The notes under the pieces are model-generated. The model did not search any database. It saw only the letters and a program-made list of their open reading frames with translations, and had not been told where the DNA came from. DNA of 64,000 bases from Rugamonas rubra. Lineage in GTDB: Bacteria; Pseudomonadota; Gammaproteobacteria; Burkholderiales; Burkholderiaceae_D. The DNA lies in assembly GCF_900114705.1 (NCBI RefSeq), contig NZ_FOTW01000007.1, positions 62,001 to 126,000 of the forward strand, read 5' to 3'. Every line of letters starts with the position of its first letter. Position 1 is the stretch's first letter. The position numbers and the translations under genes were made by a program. Below, piece by piece: positions 18,729 through 28,956 of the stretch.

Positions 18729-19130
18729 GTGAAATTCTTCATTGACAATATTTTTATCCTCGCCATCGTGTTGTTGTCGGGCGGCGCCCTGCTCTGGCCG
18801 CTGCTGACCCAGCGCGGCAAACGCGCCTCGGCGCTCGAGGTGACGCAGCTGATCAACCGTGGCAAGGCGGCCATTGTCGACGTGCGCGAGGCCAAGGAGT
18901 TCGCCGACGGCCACCTGCCCGACGCCAAGAACATCCCGCTGGCCGAGCTGGCCACCCGCATGGGTGAGCTCGACAAGTTCAAGAGCAAGAGCGTGATCGT
19001 GGTCTGCCAGAGCGGCGCGCGCGCCGCCAAGGCCGCCAACCAGCTGCAACAAGCCGGCTTCGCCGAGGTGCTCAACCTCGAGGGCGGCGTTAGCGCCTGG
19101 AAGAGCGCCGGCCTGCCGATCGCCAAATAA
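18729..19130 (+). CDS. Membrane-anchored single-domain rhodanese
   Basis: 133 residues. One membrane segment (about 5-23, [21 protein letters not shown]) precedes a rhodanese domain with the active-site loop [10 protein letters not shown] and a complete C-terminal GGVSAWK. It moves sulfane sulfur to an acceptor, here probably at the inner face of the membrane. It precedes grxC by 16 bp, suggesting a shared redox/sulfur role. Confidence 0.9.
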   Translation: MKFFIDNIFILAIVLLSGGALLWPLLTQRGKRASALEVTQLINRGKAAIVDVREAKEFADGHLPDAKNIPLAELATRMGELDKFKSKSVIVVCQSGARAAKAANQLQQAGFAEVLNLEGGVSAWKSAGLPIAK

Positions 19131-19146
19131 GCCAAAGGAAAACCCC

Positions 19147-19407
19147 ATGAGCGCCCACGTCACACTGTACAGCACCGCCGTTTGCCCCTATTGCGTCCGC
19201 GCCGAGCGCCTGCTCGAAGCCAAGGGCGTGACCGCGATCGAAAAGATCCGCGTCGACCTCGATCCGGAACAGCGCGTGCTGATGATGGAAAAAACCGGCC
19301 GCCGCACCGTGCCGCAGATCTACATCGGCGACACCCACGTCGGCGGTTTCGACGATTTGTATGCGCTCGATCAAGCCGGCGGCCTCGACCCCTTGTTAAA
19401 AGGATAA
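19147..19407 (+). CDS. grxC: Glutaredoxin 3 (dithiol)
   Basis: 86 residues, exactly GrxC size. Active site C13-P-Y-C16, cis-Pro loop TVPQIYIG and glutathione-binding GGFDDL are present. It reduces protein disulfides and glutathione adducts. It lies in the rhodanese-grxC-secB-gpsA block typical of betaproteobacteria. Confidence 0.95.
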   Translation: MSAHVTLYSTAVCPYCVRAERLLEAKGVTAIEKIRVDLDPEQRVLMMEKTGRRTVPQIYIGDTHVGGFDDLYALDQAGGLDPLLKG

Positions 19408-19423
19408 ACGGCACCAAATAGCG

Positions 19424-19480
19424 ACGCGAGGGTAGAAATAGTTTGAATTTATATTGGTTTTGATACAATTGCCCTCGCGT
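19424..19480. promoter_or_regulatory. secB promoter inside a long inverted repeat
   Basis: Arms ACGCGAGGG (19424-19432) and CCCTCGCGT (19472-19480) are perfectly complementary and enclose 39 bp of AT-rich DNA. That loop holds TTGAAT (19443-19448) and TACAAT (19464-19469), a plausible though short-spaced (15 bp) promoter for secB. The arrangement suggests an operator or cruciform around the promoter. Confidence 0.4.
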
Positions 19481-19564
19481 TTGATTTGAGCCGTCGAAAA
19501 GCCCATCGCAAGCCCCCAACCTGAGCGGCCCCGCCGCCTGTTTCCAATATAACGAAAGCGTTCC

Positions 19565-20044
19565 ATGTCCGACGAAAACCTGCAACCAGTCTTCCAAATC
19601 CAACGCGTCTACCTGAAAGACATGTCGCTGGAACAACCGAATTCCCCGGCTATTTTCCTGGAGCAAGAAGCCCCGACCATCGAAGTGGCACTGGACGTGG
19701 GCGCCGAGCCCCTGGCCGAAGGCATCTTCGAGTCGACCGTGACCATCACCGTCACCGCGAAAATCAAGGACAAGGTCGCCTTCCTGGTCGAAGGCAAGCA
19801 AGGCGGCATCTTCGAGGCGCGCAACATTCCTGCCGAGCAACTCGATCCGCTGCTGGGCATCGGTTGCCCGAACATCGTCTACCCTTACCTGCGTGCCAAC
19901 ATCGCCGACGTGATCACCCGCGCCGGCTTCCCACCAGTGCACCTGGCCGAGATCAACTTCGAAGTGTTCTACCAGCAACGCCTGCAAGCCGTGGCCGACG
20001 CCGCCAAGGCCGCCGCACCAGCGGACGGCGCAGCGACCCACTAA
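19565..20044 (+). CDS. secB: Protein-export chaperone SecB
   Basis: 159 residues. The family signature runs through [19 protein letters not shown], the acidic SecA contact region, and [33 protein letters not shown]. The tetramer holds presecretory proteins unfolded and delivers them to SecA. It has its own upstream promoter region and a terminator hairpin behind it. Confidence 0.97.
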   Translation: MSDENLQPVFQIQRVYLKDMSLEQPNSPAIFLEQEAPTIEVALDVGAEPLAEGIFESTVTITVTAKIKDKVAFLVEGKQGGIFEARNIPAEQLDPLLGIGCPNIVYPYLRANIADVITRAGFPPVHLAEINFEVFYQQRLQAVADAAKAAAPADGAATH

Positions 20045-20098
20045 GCAGCAAGCAGTACGCATGCAGTACCGACACGCCGCGCCCTGCGCGCTGTCGCG

Positions 20099-20130
20099 CC
20101 CGAAGGCCGTCCCCGGTCTTCGGGCTTTAT
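20099..20130 (+). terminator. Rho-independent terminator after secB
   Basis: Stem CCCGAAG / CTTCGGG with a GC-rich loop, followed by CTTTATT. It sits 55 bp past the secB stop and 20 bp before the next gene. Confidence 0.6.
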
Positions 20131-20150
20131 TCACTTGAGCAAGGCAGGCC

Positions 20151-20597
20151 ATGACATTTCCCCGTTTGATCGCAGGCATCACCCTCTTGCTGGCAGCGGC
20201 GGGTAGCCAGGCGTTCGACTACAAGACGGTGGGCGCCGCCCCGGCCATCCTGTACGACGCCCCCTCGACCAAGGGCGGCAAGCTGTTCGTGGTGCCGCGC
20301 GGCGCCCCGCTGGAGGTCGTGCTGACCTACGGCGAATGGGTCAAGGTGCGCGACTTCAGCGGCGAACTGGCCTGGACCGAGGCCAAGGGCCTGTCCAACA
20401 AACGCAACCTGGTGGTGCGCAGCGCCGGCGTCAAGGTGCGCGCCACGGCCGACGAGGCCGCCCTGGCCGTGTTCACCGTCGACAAGGGCGTGCTGCTGGA
20501 ACTGGCCGAGCCGGCCAACGGCGCCGCCTGGATCAAGGTGCGCCACCGCGACGGCCTGGTCGGCTACGTGAAAAATACCGAGGTCTGGGGCCTGTAG
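20151..20597 (+). CDS. Periplasmic SH3-domain protein
   Basis: 148 residues. A signal peptide (1-21, ending SQA) is followed by two bacterial SH3 repeats: [23 protein letters not shown] with [11 protein letters not shown], and [13 protein letters not shown] with [16 protein letters not shown]. Such proteins usually bind cell-wall peptides. It sits 56 bp before gpsA on the same strand. No precise function can be given. Confidence 0.8.
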   Translation: MTFPRLIAGITLLLAAAGSQAFDYKTVGAAPAILYDAPSTKGGKLFVVPRGAPLEVVLTYGEWVKVRDFSGELAWTEAKGLSNKRNLVVRSAGVKVRATADEAALAVFTVDKGVLLELAEPANGAAWIKVRHRDGLVGYVKNTEVWGL

Positions 20598-20653
20598 GCG
20601 CCCCCGCGATATGCAACAATGTTGCCATCGCCCATCACCGCCACACCACCACC

Positions 20654-21703
20654 ATGTCTGACTCCCCCCTGAAGCAAGGCGGCGCCCGCCGCCGTATCAC
20701 CGTGCTCGGCGCCGGCGCCTGGGGCAGCGCCGTGGCCATCGCCCTGGCGCAGCGCCACGACGTCCTGCTGTGGGGGCGCAACGGCGCCGTCATGGCCGAG
20801 ATGGCGGCGGCGCGCGACAACCTGGCCTACCTGCCCGGCTGCCCCTTCCCGCCGGCGCTGGCCGTCGGCGCCGACTTCGCCGCCGCGCTGGCCCACGCCC
20901 ACGGCCCCGGCGCGCTGCTGGTCGCCGCCTGCCCGGTGGCCGGCCTGCGCCCGCTGCTCGAGCAGCTCAAGGGCCGCGCCATCCCCAACATCGTCTGGCT
21001 GTGCAAGGGTTTCGAGTACGACACCGGCCTGCTGCCGCACCAGATCGTCCAGCAGGTGCTGGGCGGCGCGGTGCCCGGCGGCGCCCTGTCCGGCCCCTCG
21101 TTCGCGCAGGAGGTGGCGCGCGGCCTGCCCTGCGCGCTGACCATCGCCTCGGACTCGGCGGCGCTGCGCGAGGACGTCGTCGCGGCCGTGCACGGCGGCA
21201 ACATCCGCGTCTACGCCAGCACCGACCTGGTCGGCGTCGAGGTGGGCGGCGCGGTGAAAAACGTGCTGGCCATCGCCACCGGCGTGGCCGACGGCCTGGG
21301 CCTGGGCCTGAACGCGCGCGCCGCGCTGATCACCCGCGGCCTGGCCGAGATCACCCGCCTGGGCAGCACCCTGGGCGGCCAGGTCGAGACCTTCATGGGC
21401 CTGACCGGCATGGGCGACCTGATTCTGACCTGCACCGGCGACCTGTCGCGCAACCGCCGCGTCGGCCTCGGCCTGGCCCAGGGCAAGCCGCTGGCGACCA
21501 TCGTCGGCGAGCTGGGCCATGTGGCCGAGGGCGTGCCCTGCGCCAAGGCGGTGCGCGAACTGGCGCGCAAGCTGGGCGTCGACATGCCGATCACCAACGC
21601 CGTGGCCGGCGTGCTGTTCGACGGCGACCTGCCGCAGGCCATGGTGGCGCGCCTGCTGGCGCGCGACCCGCGCGACGAGATGGCGGCCGGCGCGGCGAAG
21701 TAG
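20654..21703 (+). CDS. gpsA: Glycerol-3-phosphate dehydrogenase [NAD(P)+]
   Basis: 349 residues from ATG 20654 ([10 protein letters not shown]); a longer open frame upstream overlaps the SH3 gene and is not used. NAD-binding [15 protein letters not shown] is followed by conserved [21 protein letters not shown], the catalytic Lys in [13 protein letters not shown] and the [17 protein letters not shown] loop. It makes sn-glycerol-3-phosphate for phospholipid synthesis. Confidence 0.97.
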   Translation: MSDSPLKQGGARRRITVLGAGAWGSAVAIALAQRHDVLLWGRNGAVMAEMAAARDNLAYLPGCPFPPALAVGADFAAALAHAHGPGALLVAACPVAGLRPLLEQLKGRAIPNIVWLCKGFEYDTGLLPHQIVQQVLGGAVPGGALSGPSFAQEVARGLPCALTIASDSAALREDVVAAVHGGNIRVYASTDLVGVEVGGAVKNVLAIATGVADGLGLGLNARAALITRGLAEITRLGSTLGGQVETFMGLTGMGDLILTCTGDLSRNRRVGLGLAQGKPLATIVGELGHVAEGVPCAKAVRELARKLGVDMPITNAVAGVLFDGDLPQAMVARLLARDPRDEMAAGAAK

Positions 21704-21728
21704 CGCGGCGGCATACCCCCACAGGCAA

Positions 21729-21758
21729 GGGGTCGGACCCCGTACGGGGTCCGACCCC
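21729..21758. repeat. Perfect 30-bp palindromic repeat (GGGTC-GACCC family)
   Basis: Two copies of the 13-bp unit GGGGTCGGACCCC / GGGGTCCGACCCC in inverted order around GTAC; the whole is its own reverse complement. It lies in the convergent gap between gpsA and the DUF2461 gene and could act as a two-way terminator. Relatives occur at 60093 and 63621. Confidence 0.8.
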
Positions 21759-21791
21759 GGCGGCCGAGTCGCGCCCCGGGGTGGCTGCCGC

Positions 21792-22481
21792 CTACTCCTC
21801 GACCGGCTCGTCCTTGGTCTCGCGCATCCAGCTGACCAGCGCGAAGGCGTCCTGCATGCCGCTGGCGATCTGGCCCACCAACAGCTCCGGCTGGTTCAAC
21901 TTCAAGTCGACCTCGGTCCAGACGAAGAAACTCTTCAGCTTGATGTACTCGATGTGCTCGGCGTCGGCGGCGAAGCCCTTGGGCGGACGCATCAGCTTGC
22001 CCTCGTTCTGGATGTCGCCGAAGGTGGCGCGCAGGCGCTTGTTCTTCAGCACCTTGCCGAAGCCGGCGGCGTCGTCGACCATGTGCTGGCGCAGCGCGCG
22101 CAGGCGCGGCGGCGGCGGCATGTACTCGCCGGCGCCGAACAGCAGGTGGCCGGCGCCGTCGATCTGCATATAGTAGGTCGGCCCGCCGGCCTTGCTGGGG
22201 CGGCGCATGTCGTTGGGCGCGATGGCGGCCGAGAAGCGCGTCTTGTACGGGCTCTTGTCGTTGGCGAAGCGGACGTCGCGGTTGATGCGGAACATCGCCT
22301 TCTTCGGGTTGCAGAACTTGACGGCCGGATCGAACTTGCCCAGCTCGACGATCAACTGTGTCACCACCTCGAGGAACTCCTCGCGCAGGATGTCGTAGCG
22401 CGGCTTGTTCATGATGAACCAGGGACGGTTGTTGTTTTCGGACAGTTCTTTGAGGAATTGGGTCAGGTCGCGCAGGTGCAT
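21792..22481 (-). CDS. DUF2461 (TIGR02453) family protein
   Basis: 229 residues. The family pattern is clear: FLKELSENNNRPWF near the N-terminus, FRINRDVRFANDKSPYKTRF, and GGPTYYMQIDGAGHLLFGAGEYMPP. The family is widespread and has no established biochemical role. It lies 66 bp behind the degS-like gene on the same strand. Confidence 0.9.
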   Translation of the reverse strand: MHLRDLTQFLKELSENNNRPWFIMNKPRYDILREEFLEVVTQLIVELGKFDPAVKFCNPKKAMFRINRDVRFANDKSPYKTRFSAAIAPNDMRRPSKAGGPTYYMQIDGAGHLLFGAGEYMPPPPRLRALRQHMVDDAAGFGKVLKNKRLRATFGDIQNEGKLMRPPKGFAADAEHIEYIKLKSFFVWTEVDLKLNQPELLVGQIASGMQDAFALVSWMRETKDEPVEE

Positions 22482-22547
22482 GGGGTGGTCCGGATGGGAG
22501 GAATGGTCGGGTCGGGGCGCGGCGGGGCGTGGCCGGCGGCGCGGCGC

Positions 22548-23714
<1,167 letters not shown>

Positions 23715-23744
23715 AGCCTTGCTAACAGAGCGCCCGAGCCGGGC

Positions 23745-24167
23745 TTATTTTTTCAGGGAGTCGCGGATCTCGCGCAGCAACACGATGTCTTCCGGCGTGG
23801 CCGGGGCCGGCGCGGCGGCGGCCGGCTCCTCGACCTTGCGCGCCTTGTTCATCAGGCGGACCATTTGGAAGATGATGAAGGCGAGGATGACGAAGTTGAG
23901 CAGGATGGTGGCGAAGTTGCCGTATGCAAACACCGCGCCCAGCTTCTTCGCCTCGACCAGGCTCAGCGCCGCGTCCTGGCCGTTCAGCGGCAGGTAGTAG
24001 TTGGCGAAGTCGAGGCCGCCGAACAGCTTGCCGATCGGCGGCATGATGATGTCCTGCACCAGCGAATCGACGATCTTGCCGAAGGCGCCGCCGATGATCA
24101 CGCCGACGGCCAAGTCGACCACGTTGCCCTTCATGGCGAATTCTTTAAATTCCTGCATCATTGCCAT
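23745..24167 (-). CDS. mscL: Large-conductance mechanosensitive channel MscL
   Basis: 140 residues. The N-terminal [37 protein letters not shown] is the pore-forming first helix, and a second membrane helix lies near 75-100 ([19 protein letters not shown]). The C-terminal bundle ends [11 protein letters not shown]. It releases solutes on hypo-osmotic shock. GGAG lies 7 nt before the chosen ATG. Confidence 0.96.
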   Translation of the reverse strand: MAMMQEFKEFAMKGNVVDLAVGVIIGGAFGKIVDSLVQDIIMPPIGKLFGGLDFANYYLPLNGQDAALSLVEAKKLGAVFAYGNFATILLNFVILAFIIFQMVRLMNKARKVEEPAAAAPAPATPEDIVLLREIRDSLKK

Positions 24168-24508
24168 TCATACACTCCTACGACCTGTGGTCTTTTGTAA
24201 ACAAACTTGCGTGTGGATCATACTATTTTTTCAATTAGAATCCAAACACCCGAACCGCTTGCGTTTCCGCCGCGAATTTACGTTATAAATTTGACTTATA
24301 TCAAATTTCGCAGTTGGCGTCCGTCAGTAGGGCCGAAGTCGTCAAATTTCAAGGGCAAAAAGGCCTGGAAATCGCACCAATTATGGCCATTGCAACGTTT
24401 TTTCTTTAAATCGCACCACGCTTCACCTATAATTTAAGGTTGCTAGGAGTCCGGTTAACACTTCTTAACGGTTTTGCATTTTGTGCATTTTGACTGATTG
24501 GGGTTTGT
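24168..24508. other. Divergent regulatory region between mscL and petABC (341 bp)
   Basis: AT-richer than its flanks and without a convincing gene. Candidate promoters point both ways: TATGAT (24222-24217, minus strand) with TTTGGA 18 bp upstream for mscL, and TTTAAA (24405-24410) with TATAAT (24428-24433), 17 bp apart, for petA. Confidence 0.5.
24405..24433 (+). promoter_or_regulatory. Candidate petABC promoter
   Basis: TTTAAA and a perfect TATAAT are separated by 17 bp. The predicted transcript start is about 70 nt before the petA ATG. Confidence 0.5.
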
Positions 24509-25117
24509 ATGAGTAACGAAAAGCAGGTCGATTCTGGCCGACGCGGGCTGCTCGTCGCCACGTGCGCGGCGGGTGGTGTGGTCGGTTTGACCACAGCAGG
24601 AACCTTGGTAAGTACTTTCCAGCCGTCCGAGCGGGCCAAAGCCGCCGGCGCGCCGGTGGAAGTGGACATCTCCAACCTGAAGCCGGGCGAGATGATGACG
24701 GTGGAATGGCGCGGCAAGCCGGTCTGGATCCTCAAGCGCACGCCGGAGATGGTGGCGTCGCTGAAACAGACCGACGGCAAGGTCGCCGACGCGGACTCCA
24801 AGCGCAACCCGGAGGAGTTCACGCCGGAATACGCCCGCAACGAACACCGCTCGATCAAACCGGAAATCCTGGTGGCGGTCGGCATCTGCACCCACCTGGG
24901 TTGCTCGCCGTCGTCGAAATTCACCCCCGGCCCGCAGCCCTCGCTGCCGGACGACTGGGCCGGCGGCTTCCTCTGCCCCTGCCACGGTTCGACCTTCGAC
25001 ATGGCCGGCCGCGTCTTCAAGAACAAACCCGCACCGGACAACCTGCAAGTGCCACGCCATATGTACGCCGGCGAGACCAAGCTGGTCATCGGTCGTGACC
25101 AGAATGGCGAGGCATAA
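24509..25117 (+). CDS. petA: Ubiquinol-cytochrome c reductase Rieske iron-sulfur subunit
   Basis: 202 residues. A twin-arginine type signal-anchor (SGRRGLLVATCAAGG) at the N-terminus suits Tat export of a folded Fe-S protein. The [2Fe-2S] ligand motifs CTHLGC and CPCHGS are intact. It passes electrons from ubiquinol to cytochrome c1. petB follows after 2 bp. Confidence 0.97.
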   Translation: MSNEKQVDSGRRGLLVATCAAGGVVGLTTAGTLVSTFQPSERAKAAGAPVEVDISNLKPGEMMTVEWRGKPVWILKRTPEMVASLKQTDGKVADADSKRNPEEFTPEYARNEHRSIKPEILVAVGICTHLGCSPSSKFTPGPQPSLPDDWAGGFLCPCHGSTFDMAGRVFKNKPAPDNLQVPRHMYAGETKLVIGRDQNGEA

Positions 25118-25119
25118 TC

Positions 25120-26532
25120 ATGGCGGCTTTCAAAGAAACCAAATTCCCGGCCGACGCGCCGGCGGCACAAAAGGCGCTGGGCTGGGTCGATGACCGCTTC
25201 CCGCTGACCAAGCTGTGGAACGACCAATGGGGCAAGTACTACGCCCCGAAAAACTTCAACTTCTGGTACATCTTCGGCTCGCTGGCCATGCTGGTGCTGG
25301 TGCTGCAGATCGTCACCGGCATCTTCCTGACCATGCACTACAAGCCGGACGCCAACCTGGCCTTCGCCTCGGTCGAATACATCATGCGCGAAGTGCCGGC
25401 CGGCTGGCTGGTGCGCTACATGCACTCGACGGGCGCCTCGGCCTTCTTCATCATCATCTATCTGCACATGACGCGCGCCCTGCTGTACGGTTCCTACCGC
25501 AAGCCGCGTGAGCTGATCTGGCTGTTCGGCTTCGCCATCTTCCTCTGCCTGATGGCCGAGGCCTTCTTCGGCTACCTGCTGCCGTGGGGCCAGATGTCGT
25601 ACTGGGGCGCCCAGGTGATCGTCAACTTGTTCGGCGCCATCCCCTTCATCGGCCCCGACCTGTCGCTGTGGATCCGTGGCGACTACGTGGTGTCCGACGC
25701 CACGCTGAACCGCTTCTTCGCCTTCCACGTGATCGCCATCCCGCTGGTCCTGCTGGGCCTGGTGGCGGCGCACTTGATCGCGCTGCACGAAGTCGGCTCG
25801 GGCAACCCGGACGGCATCGAGGTGAAGGAAAACCTGGGCGCCGACGGCCATCCGCTCGACTCCATCCCGTCGCACCCCTACTACACGGTGCACGACCTGT
25901 TCGGCGTCTCGGTGTTCCTGCTGATCTTCAGCGCGGTGGTGTTCTTCGCGCCGGAAATGGGCGGCTACTTCCTCGAGTACAACAACTTCCTGCCGGGCGA
26001 CTCGCTCAAGACCCCGCTGCACATCGCGCCGACCTGGTACTTCACGCCGTTCTACTCGGTGCTGCGCGCCACCACCGCCGACTTCATGTACGTGCTGATG
26101 GCCGCCGTCGCCGCCTACGTGGTGTTCGTCTGGCTCAAGTCGCGCCTGTCGAGCATGGTCAAGACGGCCTTCGCCGCCGTCGCCCTGGTGGCCATCGTCG
26201 GCATGCTGCCGCAGGTGCTCGACGCCAAGTTCTGGGGCGTGGTCTTCTTCGGCGGCTCGGTGGTGATCCTGGCCTTCCTGCCGTGGTTGGACCACTCGCC
26301 GGTCAAGTCGATCCGCTACCGTCCGCACTGGCACAAGTATGTGTACCTGGTGTTCGGCGTGTCGTTCCTGATCCTCGGCTACCTGGGCACCCAGGCGCCG
26401 ACCGAGACCAAGACCATGGTGTCGCAGGTGTGCACCCTGATCTACTTTAGCTTCTTCCTGCTGATGCCATGGTGGAGCACGATGGGCAAGTTCAAGACCG
26501 TGCCGGATCGCGTGACGTTCCATCCGCACTAA
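25120..26532 (+). CDS. petB: Cytochrome b subunit of the bc1 complex
   Basis: 470 residues with at least eight membrane segments. Haem b ligands lie in MHSTGASAFFIIIYLHMTRAL and FHVIAIPLVLLGLVAAHLIALH, and the PEWY-type quinol loop reads APTWYFTPFYSVLRA. It is the full-length cytochrome b, not split as in b6f. It lies between petA and petC. Confidence 0.97.
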   Translation: MAAFKETKFPADAPAAQKALGWVDDRFPLTKLWNDQWGKYYAPKNFNFWYIFGSLAMLVLVLQIVTGIFLTMHYKPDANLAFASVEYIMREVPAGWLVRYMHSTGASAFFIIIYLHMTRALLYGSYRKPRELIWLFGFAIFLCLMAEAFFGYLLPWGQMSYWGAQVIVNLFGAIPFIGPDLSLWIRGDYVVSDATLNRFFAFHVIAIPLVLLGLVAAHLIALHEVGSGNPDGIEVKENLGADGHPLDSIPSHPYYTVHDLFGVSVFLLIFSAVVFFAPEMGGYFLEYNNFLPGDSLKTPLHIAPTWYFTPFYSVLRATTADFMYVLMAAVAAYVVFVWLKSRLSSMVKTAFAAVALVAIVGMLPQVLDAKFWGVVFFGGSVVILAFLPWLDHSPVKSIRYRPHWHKYVYLVFGVSFLILGYLGTQAPTETKTMVSQVCTLIYFSFFLLMPWWSTMGKFKTVPDRVTFHPH

Positions 26533-26566
26533 TCGACGACCTGCTCAAGCACACAAAGGACATCAC

Positions 26567-27331
26567 ATGAATTTTGCTAAGAAATTGCTCGCCATCCTGG
26601 CACTGCTGCCGGGCCTGGCTTTGGCCAACGAGGGCGGCCATCCGCTCGACAAGGCGCCCGACCGCTCGAACAACATGGCCGCCCTGCAGCACGGCGCCAA
26701 GCTGTTCGTCAACTACTGCCTGAACTGCCACAACGCCTCCTCGATGCGCTACAACCGCCTCAAGGACCTGGGCCTGAGCGAGGCGCAGATCAAGGAGAAC
26801 CTGCTGTTCACCGGCGAGAAGGTCGGCGAAATGATGACCACCAGCATGAACGCGAAGGACGCCAAGGCTTGGTTCGGCGCCGTGCCGCCCGACCTGTCGG
26901 TGATCTCGCGGGCCAAGTCGTCCGGCGCCGGCAGCGGCGGCGACTACCTGTACACCTACCTGCGCACCTTCTACCAGGACCCGGCGCGGCCGACCGGCTG
27001 GAACAACCTGGTGCTGGAGAACGTGGCCATGCCGCACGCGCTGTGGGAACTGCAGGGCATCCAGACGGCCAAGTTCGACGAGGTGGCCGATCCCCACGAG
27101 GCGGGCAAGAAGATCCACAAGTTCGGTGGCTTCCAGCAGGTCAAAGCGGGCCAGTTGAGCAAGCTCGAGTATGATAACGCCGTGGCCGACCTGGTTGGCT
27201 ACATGGAGTGGATGGCCGAGCCGGCCCAGCAGACCCGCAAGCGCATCGGCGTGGCGGTGGTGCTGTTCTTGGCGCTGTTCGCCCTGCTGGCGTGGCGTTT
27301 GAACGCCTCGTTCTGGAAAGAAGTCAAATAA
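26567..27331 (+). CDS. petC: Cytochrome c1
   Basis: 254 residues. A signal peptide (1-20, ending ALA) precedes the haem c motif CLNCH (51-55), the methionine ligand is probably in NVAMPHALWELQG, and a C-terminal membrane anchor (about 230-248) tethers it. It completes the cytochrome bc1 complex and hands electrons to soluble cytochrome c. Confidence 0.97.
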   Translation: MNFAKKLLAILALLPGLALANEGGHPLDKAPDRSNNMAALQHGAKLFVNYCLNCHNASSMRYNRLKDLGLSEAQIKENLLFTGEKVGEMMTTSMNAKDAKAWFGAVPPDLSVISRAKSSGAGSGGDYLYTYLRTFYQDPARPTGWNNLVLENVAMPHALWELQGIQTAKFDEVADPHEAGKKIHKFGGFQQVKAGQLSKLEYDNAVADLVGYMEWMAEPAQQTRKRIGVAVVLFLALFALLAWRLNASFWKEVK

Positions 27332-27336
27332 GTGAG

Positions 27337-27364
27337 GGCGCCGGCCAGTCCGGCGCCTGTTTTG
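27337..27364 (+). terminator. Terminator after petABC
   Basis: Perfect stem GGCGCCGG / CCGGCGCC with a 5-nt loop, followed by TGTTTTG, 6 bp past the petC stop. Confidence 0.7.
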
Positions 27365-27442
27365 CGTTGCCCGCGTTGGCGGGTGCGGTCTGGGGTGATC
27401 CGTTCGCGGCTTCACCCCCTTTGTTTCTAAGGAACTATAAAA

Positions 27443-28054
27443 ATGATGGTTCTCTATTCGGGCACAACCTGCCCATTCTCTCAACGCTGCCGCCTGGTCC
27501 TGTTTGAAAAAGGCATGGACTTCGAAGTGCGCGACGTCGACTTGTTCAACAAGCCGGAAGACATCTCGACCATGAATCCCTACGGCCAGGTGCCCATCCT
27601 GGTCGAACGTGAACTGATCCTGTACGAATCGAACATCATCAACGAGTACATCGACGAGCGCTTCCCGCATCCGCAGCTGATGCCGGCCGACCCGCTGATG
27701 CGCGCGCGCGCCCGCCTGATGCTGTTCAACTTCGAAAAGGAGTTGTTCGTCCACGTCCACGTGCTCGAGTCCGAGCGCGCCAAGGGCAACGACAAGAGCC
27801 ACGACAAGGCGCGCGCGGAGATCCGCGACCGCCTGACGACGCTGGCGCCGCTGTTCCTGAAGAACAAGTACATGCTGGGCGACGAGTTCTCGATGCTCGA
27901 CGTGGCCGTGGCGCCGCTGCTGTGGCGCCTGGACCACTACGGCATCGAACTGTCGAAGACGGCCGCGCCGCTGATGAAGTACGCCGAACGCATCTTCTCG
28001 CGTCCGGCCTACATCGAAGCGCTGACGCCGTCGGAAAAGGTCATGCGCCGTTAA
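27443..28054 (+). CDS. sspA: Stringent starvation protein A
   Basis: 203 residues with a GST-like fold: thioredoxin domain with TCPFSQRCRLVLFEKG and NPYGQVPILVERELILYESNII, then an all-helical domain. SspA binds RNA polymerase and alters promoter use under stress. It follows petABC behind a terminator and leads into sspB, a common betaproteobacterial order. Confidence 0.94.
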   Translation: MMVLYSGTTCPFSQRCRLVLFEKGMDFEVRDVDLFNKPEDISTMNPYGQVPILVERELILYESNIINEYIDERFPHPQLMPADPLMRARARLMLFNFEKELFVHVHVLESERAKGNDKSHDKARAEIRDRLTTLAPLFLKNKYMLGDEFSMLDVAVAPLLWRLDHYGIELSKTAAPLMKYAERIFSRPAYIEALTPSEKVMRR

Positions 28055-28165
28055 GCGATGCCGGCCGCGCCGCGCGCGGCCGCACGGCGCAGCACCGCCT
28101 CACTCGAAGTATCGGCGCGCCCGCCCCGGCGGCGCGCCGCGTTTGTCTCACTAGCCCCACCGATC

Positions 28166-28654
28166 ATGCCCGACATCTCAACCAAGCCCTACATGCTGCG
28201 CGCCATCTACGAATGGTGCACCGATAGCGGCTACACCCCCTATCTGGCCGTCAAAGTCGACGCCGGCACCACGGTTCCCATGGAATACGTGAAAAAGGGC
28301 GAAATCGTCCTCAACATCAGCTTCGGCGCCACCTCCGGCCTGAAGATGGACAACGACAGCATCCGCTTCCACGCCCGCTTCGGCGGCGTCTCGCGCGAGA
28401 TCTACGTGCCCGTCAACAACGTGCTGGCCATCTACGCCAACGAGAACGGCCAAGGCATGGCCTTCGAGCCGCCGGTGGCCGGCGACAAGTCCGGCGAGCA
28501 GGCCGAACCGCCCCAGCAAAGCGCCCCGGCGCCCGCGCTGGCGGCCGTGCCGAGCAGCCAGAACGAGGCCAGAAGCGAGGCTGCCAGCGGCCCCGGGGGC
28601 GACGACGAGCCGCCCAAAAAGGGCGGCCGGCCCACCCTCACGCGAATTAAATAG
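28166..28654 (+). CDS. sspB: ClpXP adaptor SspB
   Basis: 162 residues from ATG 28166 (MPDISTKPYMLRAIYEWC); the frame stays open 36 codons upstream but without similarity. The SspB substrate-binding fold is evident in VDAGTTVPMEYVKKGEIVLNIS and the acidic/Gly-rich C-terminal tail ends with a conserved basic GGRPTLTRIK. It delivers ssrA-tagged proteins to ClpXP. Confidence 0.94.
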   Translation: MPDISTKPYMLRAIYEWCTDSGYTPYLAVKVDAGTTVPMEYVKKGEIVLNISFGATSGLKMDNDSIRFHARFGGVSREIYVPVNNVLAIYANENGQGMAFEPPVAGDKSGEQAEPPQQSAPAPALAAVPSSQNEARSEAASGPGGDDEPPKKGGRPTLTRIK

Positions 28655-28656
28655 CG

Positions 28657-28662
28657 TATAAT
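28657..28662 (+). promoter_or_regulatory. tRNA-Thr promoter -10 box
   Basis: Perfect TATAAT directly after the sspB stop, 18 bp before the tRNA, followed by a GC-rich discriminator (CGCCCCG) typical of stringently controlled stable-RNA promoters. No good -35 is seen inside the end of sspB. Confidence 0.5.
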
Positions 28663-28680
28663 TCGCCCCGTACAAGTTTC

Positions 28681-28756
<76 letters not shown>

Positions 28757-28772
28757 GTAAAATCAAGCACTT

Positions 28773-28801
28773 AGCCCAGCCTCAACAGGTTGGGCTTTTT
28801 G
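28773..28801 (+). terminator. Terminator after tRNA-Thr
   Basis: Stem AGCCCAGCCT / AGGTTGGGCT around CAAC, then TTTTTG; a textbook Rho-independent terminator 16 bp behind the tRNA. Confidence 0.85.
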
Positions 28802-28915
28802 CTGTTTGGCTACATGTAGGCACTGTTTAGGAAAACTCGATACACAAGCCTCTTGCGCAATGCAACAGAAGGCTGCATATTGAATAGGCATGCAAACGGA
28901 AGCTCTGTTACGATG

Positions 28916-28931
28916 CTGTATATGCATACAG
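28916..28931. promoter_or_regulatory. Possible operator before the Panacea module
   Basis: Inverted repeat CTGTAT-atgc-ATACAG, 25 bp before the ATG. A candidate promoter (TTGCGC 28853-28858, CATATT 28876-28881, 17 bp apart) lies just upstream. Such a placement fits autoregulation, but the arms are only 6 bp. Confidence 0.3.
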
Positions 28932-28956
28932 TGCGCCCTAAGACTTGGAGATAATT

